NCBI GenBank assembly: GCA_963851095.1
Contig: CAWKOX010000008.1
Location: 62,001-126,000 of the forward strand
DNA: 64,000 bases
Reading direction: 5' to 3'
Origin: Oleispira sp963851095
GTDB taxonomy: Bacteria; Pseudomonadota; Gammaproteobacteria; Pseudomonadales; Oceanobacteraceae
Position numbers and translations under genes: made by a program. Of the stretch, positions 28,414 through 37,743 are shown in pieces. How positions within the stretch are numbered: position 1 is the stretch's first letter; the number at the start of each line of letters is the position of its first letter. The notes beneath the pieces were generated by a model. That model saw only the letters and a list, made by a program, of their open reading frames with translations. It was not told where the DNA came from and made no database searches.

Positions 28414-29277
28414 ATGTTTATAAAACCCAACTGGCGTATCCTCACCATCGGCGACGGCGATCTTTCTTTCTCCGCCTCTCTTTGGGACCATTTCAACCCT
28501 GCGCAGTTAACTGCCTCGGTATTTGATAGCCAGCAAATACTCGAAGATAAATATCAGCATCACGCAATCAAGCAATTACAAACAGACCCAAACCAGCAAG
28601 TATTATTTGGTTTTGATGTCACTGATCCAAAGACTTGGGGAAAGCTGGCGAATCAAACATTCGACCTTGTTATCTTTCAGTTTCCGCTAGTACCCGCCTT
28701 TGAAGACCCAGAATACTTTCACAAAATGGGCGATATTAGCGTTAATACGCTCAACCGTTTATTACTGCGAAAGTTCTTGATCCATTGCACTGAATATTTT
28801 CTCGACTCAGAAGGCCAGAGGCTGTGTTATATCACCTCCAAAGACGTGAAGCCTTACTGCGAATGGAACATCGAAAACAGTCTTAATCAAGGTTTAGAGC
28901 ACATCGAATATTTAGGCTCCATGCCCTTCAATATTGAAGCTTTCCCAGGATATAAAGTCAGAAATGTGGATCGTGATAAACACGTAAAAGATACCCAAGG
29001 CATCACTTATGCTTGGCGTCCAACAACAGACACACTAATGCATAACAGCTCATTGGAACGCGAGTTTATTGAAGGTTTAATAGCCAAAAGCCATCAAGGG
29101 GAAGAATACTGCGAGTTTTGCAAAGCGGGGCCATTTGTATCCGCCAGCGATAAATCATTGCATGAGCAAACGAAGAAACATCGACTCATGCAACAATATG
29201 AAGATCAATACACCAGGCGATCAAAAATAAGTGATCGAAAAACAGGCGATCAAAGCGTAAAAATCAACGTAAATTAG
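28414..29277 (+). CDS. BMT5-like (DUF2431) Rossmann methyltransferase with C-terminal zinc finger
   Basis: 287 residues. The N-terminus has ILTIGDGDLSFSASL (about 9-23), the motif-I form of the eukaryotic 25S rRNA uridine-N3 methyltransferase (BMT5/FDXACB1) domain, and FDLVIFQFPLV in the motif-IV position. Near the C-terminus C233 and C236 (CEFC) with H250 and H256 form a C2H2-type finger. A role in methylating RNA is inference from the family. It is convergent with, and overlaps by 4 bp, the S4-domain gene. Confidence 0.75.
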   Translation: MFIKPNWRILTIGDGDLSFSASLWDHFNPAQLTASVFDSQQILEDKYQHHAIKQLQTDPNQQVLFGFDVTDPKTWGKLANQTFDLVIFQFPLVPAFEDPEYFHKMGDISVNTLNRLLLRKFLIHCTEYFLDSEGQRLCYITSKDVKPYCEWNIENSLNQGLEHIEYLGSMPFNIEAFPGYKVRNVDRDKHVKDTQGITYAWRPTTDTLMHNSSLEREFIEGLIAKSHQGEEYCEFCKAGPFVSASDKSLHEQTKKHRLMQQYEDQYTRRSKISDRKTGDQSVKINVN

Positions 29278-29489
29278 CCTTCTAGCTGAACCTGATACGT
29301 TTCACCTTCAAACTCAATCACGTCACCAGCAACAATTTGCTTGCGCTTTTGAGTTTCAAACTCACCGTTCAGCTTAACTTCGCCGTCAGCGATTGCCGCT
29401 TTAGCTTCTGCGCCACTAGCACGAAGTCCTTCAAACTTAAGGATCTTGTACAATTCAACGGGCTCTTTATTGATAAATACTTGGTTCAT
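29274..29489 (-). CDS. S4-domain RNA-binding protein (YbcJ-like)
   Basis: A 71-residue single S4 domain: EPVELYKILKFEGLRASGAEAKAAIADGEVKLNGE is the typical alpha-L RNA-binding turn, followed by KRKQIVAGDVIEFEG. It resembles E. coli YbcJ. It probably binds structured rRNA or tRNA. Its stop overlaps that of the convergent methyltransferase gene. Confidence 0.9.
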   Translation of the reverse strand: MNQVFINKEPVELYKILKFEGLRASGAEAKAAIADGEVKLNGEFETQKRKQIVAGDVIEFEGETYQVQLEG

Positions 29490-29790
29490 CAGGGTCTACT
29501 TAATAATGAAAATAATAAGGCGCTAAAATAACACGAATCGTTGGAAATACCATTATTTAAGGCCCATATTGAGTTCATAACTCGAAAGATGAAATAATAC
29601 AGGTAGCCTGAAATATGTATTCATCGTCGTCCAGAAAAGACGATCAATAAAGTCTCACCAACTGCTTTTAGACCAAAATAGCCACATTCAAACTCTTCTG
29701 CTCTAAAGGATTGCAACCAACCGATCATAAAATGTAATATTCTGGTCCTATAGTACTAAATAACAATAAAACACGTACTCCAGAGGAAAC

Positions 29791-30600
29791 ATGATGAAAA
29801 AACTATTAATCGGCCTAATAGCCATCTCCTGCCAGCAAGTTATGGCGGCCAGTAGCCCGTCTGCAGTGAAGCACCTAGCCTCTTTGGATATTGCATTGCC
29901 AGCAATGATCGATATCAGCGCGACCCATCCAGTCTTCGATTTTGATGGCGACGGCTGCTTACCCAGTGCTGGGATTGGTCGTGATGGTCAAATGAATTCA
30001 GGTCTAAAAACCAGTGGCAGCTTAGGCGGAGATTGCCGTGAGTCAGACTTTCTAAAAACCTCGAATACCTTGCATCGCTATGCGTGTAAAACAGTTGAAC
30101 AAGACGTGTTCTGTGCTCACTCCTATGCACTGTATTTCATGAAAGATCAGGTAGTTTCAGGGGCTGACGCATTTGGCCATCGCCACGACTGGGAGCATAC
30201 AATGGTATGGACCAAAAACGGTGTAATGACTCATGGAGCTTATAGCTCACACGGTGAAATGACCATAAAACCAACAGCTGAACTGCCTGTTAACGCCGAG
30301 GGTAAATTGAAAATTGTTTACCATAAAGATGCTGGACTAACGCATGCATTACGTTTTGCAAAAAACAATGAGGTTGCAGAAAATCCTTATGGTGAATTTG
30401 TAACCCCGCCTATTGTTAGCTGGTACACATTAACGGGTAATGATCTAAGCAACCAAATCATGCGTGACAAGCTAAACAGCTACAACTATGGTTCAGCTTC
30501 CATCGATATGAAAGACAGCAGCGTACTAAACAAAATCAATGCAGACCGCCCTTCTGGCTACCCGCAGTTTAACCAGCAAGATGTCGATGCTTCGCAATAA
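29791..30600 (+). CDS. Nep1-like protein (NLP/NPP1 family), secreted
   Basis: 269 residues with a Sec signal peptide (cleavage near VMA-AS). The diagnostic NLP heptapeptide GHRHDWE is intact at 129-135, followed by HTMVW. The conserved opening HPVFDFDGDGCLP and two Cys pairs are present. NLPs are cytolysins that bind eukaryotic sphingolipids (GIPCs) in plant-associated microbes; some members are non-toxic. Here the host or role is unknown. A GAGGAAA site precedes the start. Confidence 0.9.
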   Translation: MMKKLLIGLIAISCQQVMAASSPSAVKHLASLDIALPAMIDISATHPVFDFDGDGCLPSAGIGRDGQMNSGLKTSGSLGGDCRESDFLKTSNTLHRYACKTVEQDVFCAHSYALYFMKDQVVSGADAFGHRHDWEHTMVWTKNGVMTHGAYSSHGEMTIKPTAELPVNAEGKLKIVYHKDAGLTHALRFAKNNEVAENPYGEFVTPPIVSWYTLTGNDLSNQIMRDKLNSYNYGSASIDMKDSSVLNKINADRPSGYPQFNQQDVDASQ

Positions 30601-30607
30601 ACGACTA

Positions 30608-30646
30608 AAACTGCGGCAGCTCTTTAATGGCAGCTCCGCAGTTTAT
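30608..30646 (+). terminator. Hairpin after the NLP gene
   Basis: AAACTGCGG pairs with CCGCAGTTT, with inner AGCT/AGCT. The following TTATTT is only weakly U-rich, so termination is probable but not certain. Confidence 0.55.
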
Positions 30647-30976
30647 TTCATCGCCACAATCTTCATGTTATGAAACACTATTAGAAGCTTAGTAGAGGTG
30701 CCTGCTACAGATCTGTTTTAAAGTATTTTTCATAGACTCTATTAACAACCATCATTATGAGGCTGTCGAAAAAGAATTAATCATAAAAACAATTATTCTA
30801 TTTAGTGCCAGTCAGTTACAACCCAACAGCGCAATCACTAAATTTAGCCCGCATAGTTACTCAATTAAAACAGCAAGAGACTGATCTTGCTTTAACTCAG
30901 CCGTATAAAAATTCAATCTGTCATCCAATCAGCCTTCCTATTCGTATAGTTTACATACCAATTAGAAGGTCTTGAT
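30647..30976. other. Intergenic region upstream of the sigma factor gene
   Basis: About 330 bp without a credible ORF. It must contain the promoter of the sigma factor gene, with AGAAGG as its ribosome-binding site. No other structure recognised. Confidence 0.4.
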
Positions 30977-32095
30977 ATGAACTCTGATGAAGTAAACCAA
31001 TTAATTCAGCACTACCCTGATATACACGTTCTTAGTCCTGAAGACGAAGCAAGCATTGCAACAAAAATGGATAATGCGATGCAGCAGCTTGCACAAGTCG
31101 TATTGGTGCAAGACCATCTTTTAGAACAAGTATGTGACATTCTGGCTGCACAATACCAAAGTACTTCGGACATAGACGATTTTTTAACCCAGTACGATCT
31201 ATTAATGCTTGCGCGTCATAATCAAGCATTAAGTACAGATATAAACGTCTCTAAAAGCACTCTTTCAGTCAGTTTGATTCGGTTACAGTGTGACCGCTCA
31301 AATGTGTTCGACTTTCTTCTTGATCAGGTTAATCAAATAGACGTTCCGCTTTGTAATCATGCCCAAAAGTTAAAAAGGCAATACCAATCCAATCGCAACA
31401 AACTAGTACAAGGCAATATACGTTTGGTCATGCATATTGCAAAACGTTTTGCGAATAAAGGCGTTGATACAGAAGAACTCATACAAGAAGGTTCAATTGG
31501 GTTAATCAAAGCCGCTGAAAAATTCAACCGTCATAAAGGCTTCCGCTTTACTACTTATGCTTACTGGTGGATTCAACAGGCGATTAAACAGGCATTAAAT
31601 CAAAAGCGCAGCGATATACGCATTCCAATTAATACCAGTGATCGTATTTTGAAAATAGAATCAGAAAAACAAAAATATTATAACCGTTACGAAAAATTCC
31701 CTACGCTTAAGCAACTGCAAAAATTAACGGGTTTAACACAAGAACAGATTTTATCCGTTCGTAATATTGGTAATTTAACGGTATCGATGAGTGCACCGGT
31801 ATATAATGAGGGCTTAATGCTTGAGGAGGTATTAACATCAGAAGAAAACACCGATACCTACTCCGATGAAAAAATGTTTAATGTTAATGACAAATACTAT
31901 TTAAAAAGCATCATCAGCCAACTGCCTAAGCGTCAGCAAAAAATTATCTATCTGTATCATGGCATTGATATTAACGACCGTTTAAGTTTTGGAGAAATCG
32001 CTCCACAGGTAGGGGTTAGCTTAGAACGTACTCGCCAGCTTTATCATAAGTCGATAGCCTTCTTACAAACGCTAATCGATGTGAAAATAGCCTGA
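30977..32095 (+). CDS. Sigma-70 family RNA polymerase sigma factor, divergent
   Basis: 372 residues. Region 2 runs from about 147 (GNIRLVMHIAKRF) through EGSIGLIKAAEKFN and the -10-reading FRFTTYAYWWIQQAIKQAL; region 3 follows, and region 4 is near 310-368 (LPKRQQKIIYLYHGI, then GVSLERTRQLYHKSIAFL). Regions 2-4 resemble RpoD/RpoS, but the first 130 residues do not match region 1 of either. It is probably a group 2/3 alternative sigma factor; its regulon is unknown. Confidence 0.85.
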   Translation: MNSDEVNQLIQHYPDIHVLSPEDEASIATKMDNAMQQLAQVVLVQDHLLEQVCDILAAQYQSTSDIDDFLTQYDLLMLARHNQALSTDINVSKSTLSVSLIRLQCDRSNVFDFLLDQVNQIDVPLCNHAQKLKRQYQSNRNKLVQGNIRLVMHIAKRFANKGVDTEELIQEGSIGLIKAAEKFNRHKGFRFTTYAYWWIQQAIKQALNQKRSDIRIPINTSDRILKIESEKQKYYNRYEKFPTLKQLQKLTGLTQEQILSVRNIGNLTVSMSAPVYNEGLMLEEVLTSEENTDTYSDEKMFNVNDKYYLKSIISQLPKRQQKIIYLYHGIDINDRLSFGEIAPQVGVSLERTRQLYHKSIAFLQTLIDVKIA

Positions 32096-32168
32096 ACATC
32101 TACCTAATAGAACTCTAGTAAAATTCAATATAAATAATAGAGCTAGTAAGATCCAATAAAAAAATCAT

Positions 32169-32206
32169 AAAAAAAGCCTCATAACATTCGTTATGAGGCT
32201 TTTTTA
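32169..32206 (+). terminator. Bidirectional terminator between sigma factor and acyl-CoA dehydrogenase genes
   Basis: A perfect 10-bp stem GCCTCATAAC/GTTATGAGGC with ATTC loop, A7 on the left and T7 on the right. It serves both convergent genes. Confidence 0.92.
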
Positions 32207-32240
32207 TTTTTTAGCGAATGCTAAACATTTCAATCACTAC

Positions 32241-34010
32241 TTAGAACTGTTCTGCCGTAAAATTCATCAACGATTCTTTACCCGCCTCAATATCGGCTTG
32301 TAAAAGATCGCCTTGAGCACGCGCGGTTCTAAAGAAATGATCAGCTGCTTTTAGCTTACCCTGATAAAAATCTTCAGAGTACTTACCCGAGGTTAAATCA
32401 GCCGCGGCAATGTTAGCCATGTTCGCCCACATTACACCCATAGTCGTTAATGAGAATAGCTTAAGCATCGGCGTCGCTGCTGCGCCAACAATGTCGGCAT
32501 CTTTCATTGCATTACCCGCCATCCACATCAAGCTGTTTTGCAACGTTTTCAATAAGGCTTTGCAATGCTCTTTGTGTATTTCGTTTTCAAGCTTAGACAC
32601 CATTTCGTGCATCACTTTAAAATACGTTTTAGGCAAACGACCGCCTTTGATCATTAACTTACGGCCTACTAAGTCCAAAGACTGAATACCGTTGGTGCCT
32701 TCGTAAATACGGGCGATACGGCCATCACGCAATAACTGCTCTACTTCCCAATCTTGGGTAAAACCAGAGCCGCCCATGCTTTGTAACGCTTGGTCAGTCG
32801 AGAAGAAACCTTCGTCGGTTAGATACGCTTTAACGATTGGCGTCATGATTTGCACAATGTCATCAGCTTCTTCACGCTTGTCGGCATCTGGGTGCTTCTC
32901 TGAAATATCCAGATTCAAACCTGTCCAATACGCCATGCAACGAGCGCCTTCTAAGAAGACTTTCTGCTGAGATAGCATACGACGAACATCAGGATGCACA
33001 ATAATCGGATCGGCTTTTTGTTCAGGGTTCTTAGGGCCTGTTAGCGAACGCGATTGTAGACGCTCTTTGGCAAAACCTAGACTGATTTGATAGGCCTTTT
33101 CAGCCAACCCTAAACCTTGAACTCCTACCATGATCCGTGCTGAGTTCATCATAGTGAACATGCACTTCAAGCCTTCGTTTTCTTTACCAATTAACCAACC
33201 TTTGGCATTTTCGAAGTTCATCACGCAAGTAGCCGACGCTTTAATACCCATTTTATGTTCAAGACCGCCACAGAACGCAGGGTTACGCGTGCCATCTTCT
33301 AGAAACTTAGGAACTAAGAATAACGAAATACCTTTACTGGAATCTGGCGCACCCGGCAGTTTCGCTAATACCAAGTGAACAATGTTATCCACTAAGTCTT
33401 GATCACCACCGGTAATCCAAATTTTAGTACCCGAAATTGCATAACTGCCATCGGCTTGCGGCTCAGCTTTCGTGCGTACCAAGCCCAAATCAGTACCACA
33501 CTGAGGCTCTGTTAAGCACATAGTCCCTGTCCACTCACCTGCAATTAGATTGGGCAGATACTTATCTTTTAATTCATCGCTGGCGTGCAGCGTAAGTGCA
33601 TCAATGGCGCCGTGGCTCAAGCCTGGGTACATACCCATTGATAAGTTGGTAGAACACGCCATCTCATCAACCACAATTTTCAATAACTGAGGTAAACCTT
33701 GACCACCGTATTCAGTCGACGCCGAAAGACCCGACCAACCGCCTTCAGCAAAGGCTCTGTAAGCCTCTTTAAAGCCTTTTGGCGTCGTGACCGACTTAGT
33801 CTCTGGATCGTATTGACAACCTTCAATATCGCCTGATTGGTTAAGGGGCTGTAAAATATTTTCGGCCAGTTTGGCAGATTCATCAAGAACCGCTCGAATC
33901 ATCTCTTCGTTCGCATCTTCATAGCCAGGAAGAAGGCTTAAGTCTTGAGCTTTAAGTACATCAAATAACACAAAGCTCATATCATTTAGTGGTGCAGTAT
34001 AGTTAGGCAT
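32241..34010 (-). CDS. Acyl-CoA dehydrogenase with C-terminal extension (FadE-type, copy 2)
   Basis: 589 residues, same architecture as the copy at 9652 (YTAPLNDMSFVLFDVLKAQ opening, MCLTEPQCGTDLGLVRTKA, SMGGSGFTQDWEVEQLLRDGRIARIYEGTNGIQSLDLVGRK). The two differ clearly in sequence, so they are old paralogues, perhaps for different chain lengths. Catalyses alpha-beta dehydrogenation of acyl-CoA with FAD. Confidence 0.93.
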   Translation of the reverse strand: MPNYTAPLNDMSFVLFDVLKAQDLSLLPGYEDANEEMIRAVLDESAKLAENILQPLNQSGDIEGCQYDPETKSVTTPKGFKEAYRAFAEGGWSGLSASTEYGGQGLPQLLKIVVDEMACSTNLSMGMYPGLSHGAIDALTLHASDELKDKYLPNLIAGEWTGTMCLTEPQCGTDLGLVRTKAEPQADGSYAISGTKIWITGGDQDLVDNIVHLVLAKLPGAPDSSKGISLFLVPKFLEDGTRNPAFCGGLEHKMGIKASATCVMNFENAKGWLIGKENEGLKCMFTMMNSARIMVGVQGLGLAEKAYQISLGFAKERLQSRSLTGPKNPEQKADPIIVHPDVRRMLSQQKVFLEGARCMAYWTGLNLDISEKHPDADKREEADDIVQIMTPIVKAYLTDEGFFSTDQALQSMGGSGFTQDWEVEQLLRDGRIARIYEGTNGIQSLDLVGRKLMIKGGRLPKTYFKVMHEMVSKLENEIHKEHCKALLKTLQNSLMWMAGNAMKDADIVGAAATPMLKLFSLTTMGVMWANMANIAAADLTSGKYSEDFYQGKLKAADHFFRTARAQGDLLQADIEAGKESLMNFTAEQF

Positions 34011-34296
34011 GGTGCCTCCCTTTTTGTATTAGATAAAAATATAAGGCTAACGGTTAAATCAGGTTGAGATCGTTAGTTGAAAGTACTTACGCAACAAAAA
34101 CTAAAAAGGTTCACTATTAATTAAAAAAAGTTTCATCTTTAATTTTTTAGGTTTAACGAGTGATCTAAATTTATCAGTATCGCGTACACTCATCAGTAAG
34201 ATAACCAACATAGATAAACAGCGTAGAAGTAAATAGCAAGCTTAATAGAAGTTAGTAGAAGATCATCCATTACAACATACAAGATAGGTTATAAAT

Positions 34297-34473
34297 ATGT
34301 TTTCATTTTTTAAAAAAGATCCAGTAAAAAAACTGAAAAAGTCTTACGAGCTGAAGTTAGAGCAAGCCATGAATGCACAGCGTAATGGTGATATCAAAGC
34401 CTATTCTTTTATCACGAGTGAAGCAGATATCATCTACAAAGCCATACAAAAACATGAATCTGAAGCTAAGTAG
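34297..34473 (+). CDS. Lacal_2735/DUF6435-like small protein
   Basis: A 58-residue reading frame beginning MFSFFKKDPVKKLKKSYELK and continuing with a NAQRNGDI-AYS-IT segment, the pattern of the short DUF6435 (Lacal_2735) family of marine bacteria. It is mostly helical and Lys-rich. It lies 10 bp upstream of the DCC-family gene, with which it is probably co-transcribed. Function unknown. Confidence 0.75.
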   Translation: MFSFFKKDPVKKLKKSYELKLEQAMNAQRNGDIKAYSFITSEADIIYKAIQKHESEAK

Positions 34474-34483
34474 CTGATTTACA

Positions 34484-34879
34484 ATGATTATTTTTTATGA
34501 CGCTCAGTGCCCATTATGCAATACAGAGATGATGCATCTAAGAAAAGCAGATAAGCATCAACAGTTAACATTAGAAGACTTGAACGCAACAGACTTTTGC
34601 TGTCGGTTTCCTCATATTAACAAAGGCAAGGCGATGAATTTACTGCATGGCCAGATGGCATCAGGTGAACTTATTTATGGCTTAGACGTCACGTACCAAG
34701 CTTGGAAGACTGTGGGAAAGCACCGATGGTTAATGCTTTTTCGGCTGCCCATCATTAAGTTTTTTGCTGATTTAGGGTATCTTTTTTTCGCCCGCCACCG
34801 TCAATTTATAAGCAAACTGTTAATGCCGAACTCTGCCTGCATTAACAATCAGTGCTCAGCGAACAGGTTCAAAAAGTAA
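34484..34879 (+). CDS. DCC-family thiol-disulfide oxidoreductase-like protein (DUF393)
   Basis: A 131-residue protein with the family opening FYDAQCPLC (C9, C12), then ALDVTYQAW-like GLDVTYQAWKTVG and a membrane-like C-terminal hairpin LPIIKFFADLGYLFFARHR. The DCC family is thioredoxin-like; the reaction is not established. Confidence 0.85.
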   Translation: MIIFYDAQCPLCNTEMMHLRKADKHQQLTLEDLNATDFCCRFPHINKGKAMNLLHGQMASGELIYGLDVTYQAWKTVGKHRWLMLFRLPIIKFFADLGYLFFARHRQFISKLLMPNSACINNQCSANRFKK

Positions 34880-34976
34880 TAAACATCACAAGTAAACTGC
34901 TGATAATAATTCTGACAACTATCCACTTCATGAGCTTCTCTTTGCTACAGACGCCCAGAGAAGCCTATTTCTAAAT

Positions 34977-35429
34977 CTATGCCTGATCTCGCGTAAGATA
35001 TAAAAATATAGACAACGATGTTAAAAGCAATGCTGTGCTTGATATTATTGCTACGGGATAATACAAGTTACCGGCTAAATCTAGCTGGCTGTATTTAATA
35101 ACCATAATTAAGCCTTCAAGCGACAGGGCTACACACACCGTACCAATAAAACGAGGAATGGTTCTTCGTAAACTAACAACAGCATCACTTTCTTCTTCAT
35201 GCCCCGAATATTCTTTATCGATCACTAAGGCTAATTCAAAAACCGCCAATGCAATAATGCCGGTATTAATACTGCTTAAAAACATCTGCATGATATTTTC
35301 ACCACTAATAATTCCCTCTCCAACATTAACAATTAAAGAAAGTATAATGGCAGCTGCCAGTCCAAAAAATATGACTGTAAATATTTTGGCAAAAACAGTT
35401 CGAACGATGACGCTACTTTTAGTATTCAT
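34977..35429 (-). CDS. Integral membrane protein, four predicted segments
   Basis: 150 residues with four hydrophobic segments (about 15-32, 48-70, 93-110, 120-145) and a charged cytosolic loop EYSGHEEESDAVVSLRRTIPR between the second and third. No family recognised with certainty. It stands alone between the DCC gene (convergent) and corA (same strand). Confidence 0.65.
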   Translation of the reverse strand: MNTKSSVIVRTVFAKIFTVIFFGLAAAIILSLIVNVGEGIISGENIMQMFLSSINTGIIALAVFELALVIDKEYSGHEEESDAVVSLRRTIPRFIGTVCVALSLEGLIMVIKYSQLDLAGNLYYPVAIISSTALLLTSLSIFLYLTRDQA

Positions 35430-35549
35430 TGTACCCTTCCATGATTAATTATTGTTACGAGCACCCATTGAAAGTAGATGCCTATGCACTAAGACCACAG
35501 AAAAAATATTTCATTCCATCATCTTCACATTTTCTTATAAATAGCTCAT

Positions 35550-36617
35550 TTACAGCCACTTCTTACGTTTAAAAAACACCAATAAAACCGCAGGTATTAT
35601 AATAAAAGAAGCCCAGGTGGCAGCATAAGCCCACTTCCATTTCAATTCAGGCATGTATTCAAAGTTCATCCCATAAATGCCAGCAATAAAAGTTAACGGT
35701 ATAAAGATAGACGTAAAGACCGTCAGCACCTTCATAATTTCATTCATTTTATTATTAACACTCGAGACATAAATATCGAGTAAGCCCGTCAAAATATCTC
35801 GGTACGATTCAACCGATTCTACAACCCTGATTGAATGGTCTGACACATCTCTTAAGAAAATATGCGTATCGTTATGAATTAAATCGCTTTCGCTATGAAT
35901 CATTTCAGTCACCAGCTCTCTCACCGGAGAGACATACCGCCTAATGGTAATCATTTCTCGCTTTAGACTTTGAATCTTATACAGCATGTCTTGTGTCGGC
36001 TGCCCAACCAATAAGCTGTCTTCGAGCTCTGTAATAGAATCGTCAAGAACATCTAATAGAATAAAATTTTGATCAACAATAAAATCTAAAATCGCATAGG
36101 CTAAATAGTCTGCGCCTAGGCTAACGAATTTCCCACTACTGGTCCTAATGCGATGTTGAATCGAATGAAACAATTCATCCTTTTTTTCTTTAAACATGAT
36201 CACAAAGTTTTTAAATACTAATAAGCTCACTTGCTCATTATTCACGGTGAAGCTTTCACCGTCTGATAATAGACACTTCAATACTATGTATAAGTGATCA
36301 TCGTATTCTTCAAATTTTGGTCGTTGATTGGTATTTAGAATGTCTTCAAGTACCAATTGGTGAATGCCAAATATTTCACCGATACGCTCAACGACTTCTA
36401 TATCCGCGAGTCCTTCGATGGTCACCCACGTTACAGATTCGCTGTCTTTGTACTGAATTATCTCATCAATCGATTGAATCTTTTTCTCTTCAAACCTGCC
36501 TTTGCCATAATCAATCACCGACATATTGGCAATGGGTTGCAATACTTCACCGACGTGCACCAATGAACCTGGGGGCAAGCCAGATTTTCCTGAAGATTTA
36601 CATATTGAATCAGACAT
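35550..36617 (-). CDS. corA: CorA-family Mg2+/Co2+ transporter
   Basis: 355 residues: a large cytosolic domain, then two C-terminal membrane helices with the pore signature YGMNFEYMPE (GMN at 316-318) and a basic tail (FKRKKW). A pentameric divalent-cation channel. The N-terminal VTWVTIEGLADIEVVERIGEIFGIHQLVLEDILN pattern is typical of the TM0561/CorA group. Confidence 0.94.
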   Translation of the reverse strand: MSDSICKSSGKSGLPPGSLVHVGEVLQPIANMSVIDYGKGRFEEKKIQSIDEIIQYKDSESVTWVTIEGLADIEVVERIGEIFGIHQLVLEDILNTNQRPKFEEYDDHLYIVLKCLLSDGESFTVNNEQVSLLVFKNFVIMFKEKKDELFHSIQHRIRTSSGKFVSLGADYLAYAILDFIVDQNFILLDVLDDSITELEDSLLVGQPTQDMLYKIQSLKREMITIRRYVSPVRELVTEMIHSESDLIHNDTHIFLRDVSDHSIRVVESVESYRDILTGLLDIYVSSVNNKMNEIMKVLTVFTSIFIPLTFIAGIYGMNFEYMPELKWKWAYAATWASFIIIPAVLLVFFKRKKWL

Positions 36618-36760
36618 TTCTTCTACTCATTTCTTAATGATTCCATCAGTAGCGCCTGACTCTCACCATAACGAGAGGCAGATACATTATTAATTTGGGG
36701 AAATAGCCCAGACATAGCATGAGATTAGCAAACTAACCTTAAAATAGCCTTAAAATAGCC

Positions 36761-37483
36761 TTAGGCCTTTATGCATACGTATACTGAATTAGTAGAGACG
36801 ATATTCTGAAATGGATTAAAGAAGGACACCACATGGGATTCAATACTCTCAAAAACCGTGCCTAACAAAGCTTCAAAATCCGCTTCTGGCAGGTTTTGCG
36901 ACCACATAGCAAACACTCCTTTCGACCGTAACTGCTCGGCCATTAAGGCTAGATTCTTAGTGGTATAGAAGCTGGCATTAGCAACATCTAAAAATTCCGT
37001 CGGGGAATGATCAATATCCAGTAAAATCGCATCAAACTTTTTACCGGCGCAATCTGGATCAAAGCCTGTGCTAGGGTCTATTGCTAAATCAAAAAAACTG
37101 CCTAATACATAAGTATTACGAGGGTCTGCATTCAGTATTTTACCCAGTGGTACTTTCTCATCTTTATGCCAACCAATAACGGTATCTAACGCATCCACAA
37201 CAAATAGCTCGTCGATTCGTTCATCTTTTAGGGCCGTAACTGCGGTATAGCCTAGGCCTAACCCACCCACAACCACGCTTAAATTATCGCCTTCTAGCGC
37301 GGCCAACCCCAGTGTCGATAAAGCCTCTTCAGCTTCTACAAACATACTCGACATTAAAAACTCATCGCCGAGTTTTACCTCATAAATATCGCGATCCCCA
37401 AAGGCTGGAATACGGCGGCGGCGCAATGATATCTGACCGATCGAGGATACCTGGCTATCAATTTCTTTAAATAATAATGACAT
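36761..37483 (-). CDS. Spermidine synthase-like protein
   Basis: 240 residues from the ATG at 37483 (MSLLFKEIDSQ); a longer upstream reading frame exists but its N-terminal 76 residues are not homologous to anything seen. Contains VVVGGLGLGYTAVTAL (SAM-type binding loop), VVDALDTVIGWH and FDAILLDIDHSP, as in polyamine aminopropyltransferase-like proteins. Authentic spermidine synthases have D-D/G-D at the active site; here the DIDHSP segment differs, so the true substrate is uncertain. A CCTTAAAATAG direct repeat lies at the stop. Confidence 0.75.
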   Translation of the reverse strand: MSLLFKEIDSQVSSIGQISLRRRRIPAFGDRDIYEVKLGDEFLMSSMFVEAEEALSTLGLAALEGDNLSVVVGGLGLGYTAVTALKDERIDELFVVDALDTVIGWHKDEKVPLGKILNADPRNTYVLGSFFDLAIDPSTGFDPDCAGKKFDAILLDIDHSPTEFLDVANASFYTTKNLALMAEQLRSKGVFAMWSQNLPEADFEALLGTVFESIESHVVSFFNPFQNIVSTNSVYVCIKA

Positions 37484-37623
37484 AATGACTTCTAAAAACC
37501 TGAATAAGTGATGATAGTGATCGATTGTTCTATTAAACATAACGCAAGTAAAACCACCAGCCTTGCTTCTAACTTGAGCTATACTGGGTTTAGCTGTAAC
37601 GCAGAATATCAATCGTCTGGAAT

Positions 37624-37689
37624 AAGTACAGCAAGAAGTACTGCTGCAAGAAAAAAGTACCGCAGTAAGAAAAAAGGACAGCAGTAAGA
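37624..37689. repeat. Imperfect 20-bp tandem repeat
   Basis: About three degenerate copies of a unit like AAGTACCGCAGTAAGAAAAA, just upstream of the substrate-binding protein gene. It may be a regulatory spacer or slippage product. Confidence 0.5.
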
Positions 37690-37743
37690 ATGATATTGAA
37701 TTGTCATTCAACCAGGCATAGAATCATTAATCACTTTAAATGG

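Noticed and set aside
37484..37711. Longer N-terminus of the spermidine synthase-like gene
   Set aside because: The extra 76 residues are Cys/Ser-rich with no family match; the domain begins at the ATG at 37483.
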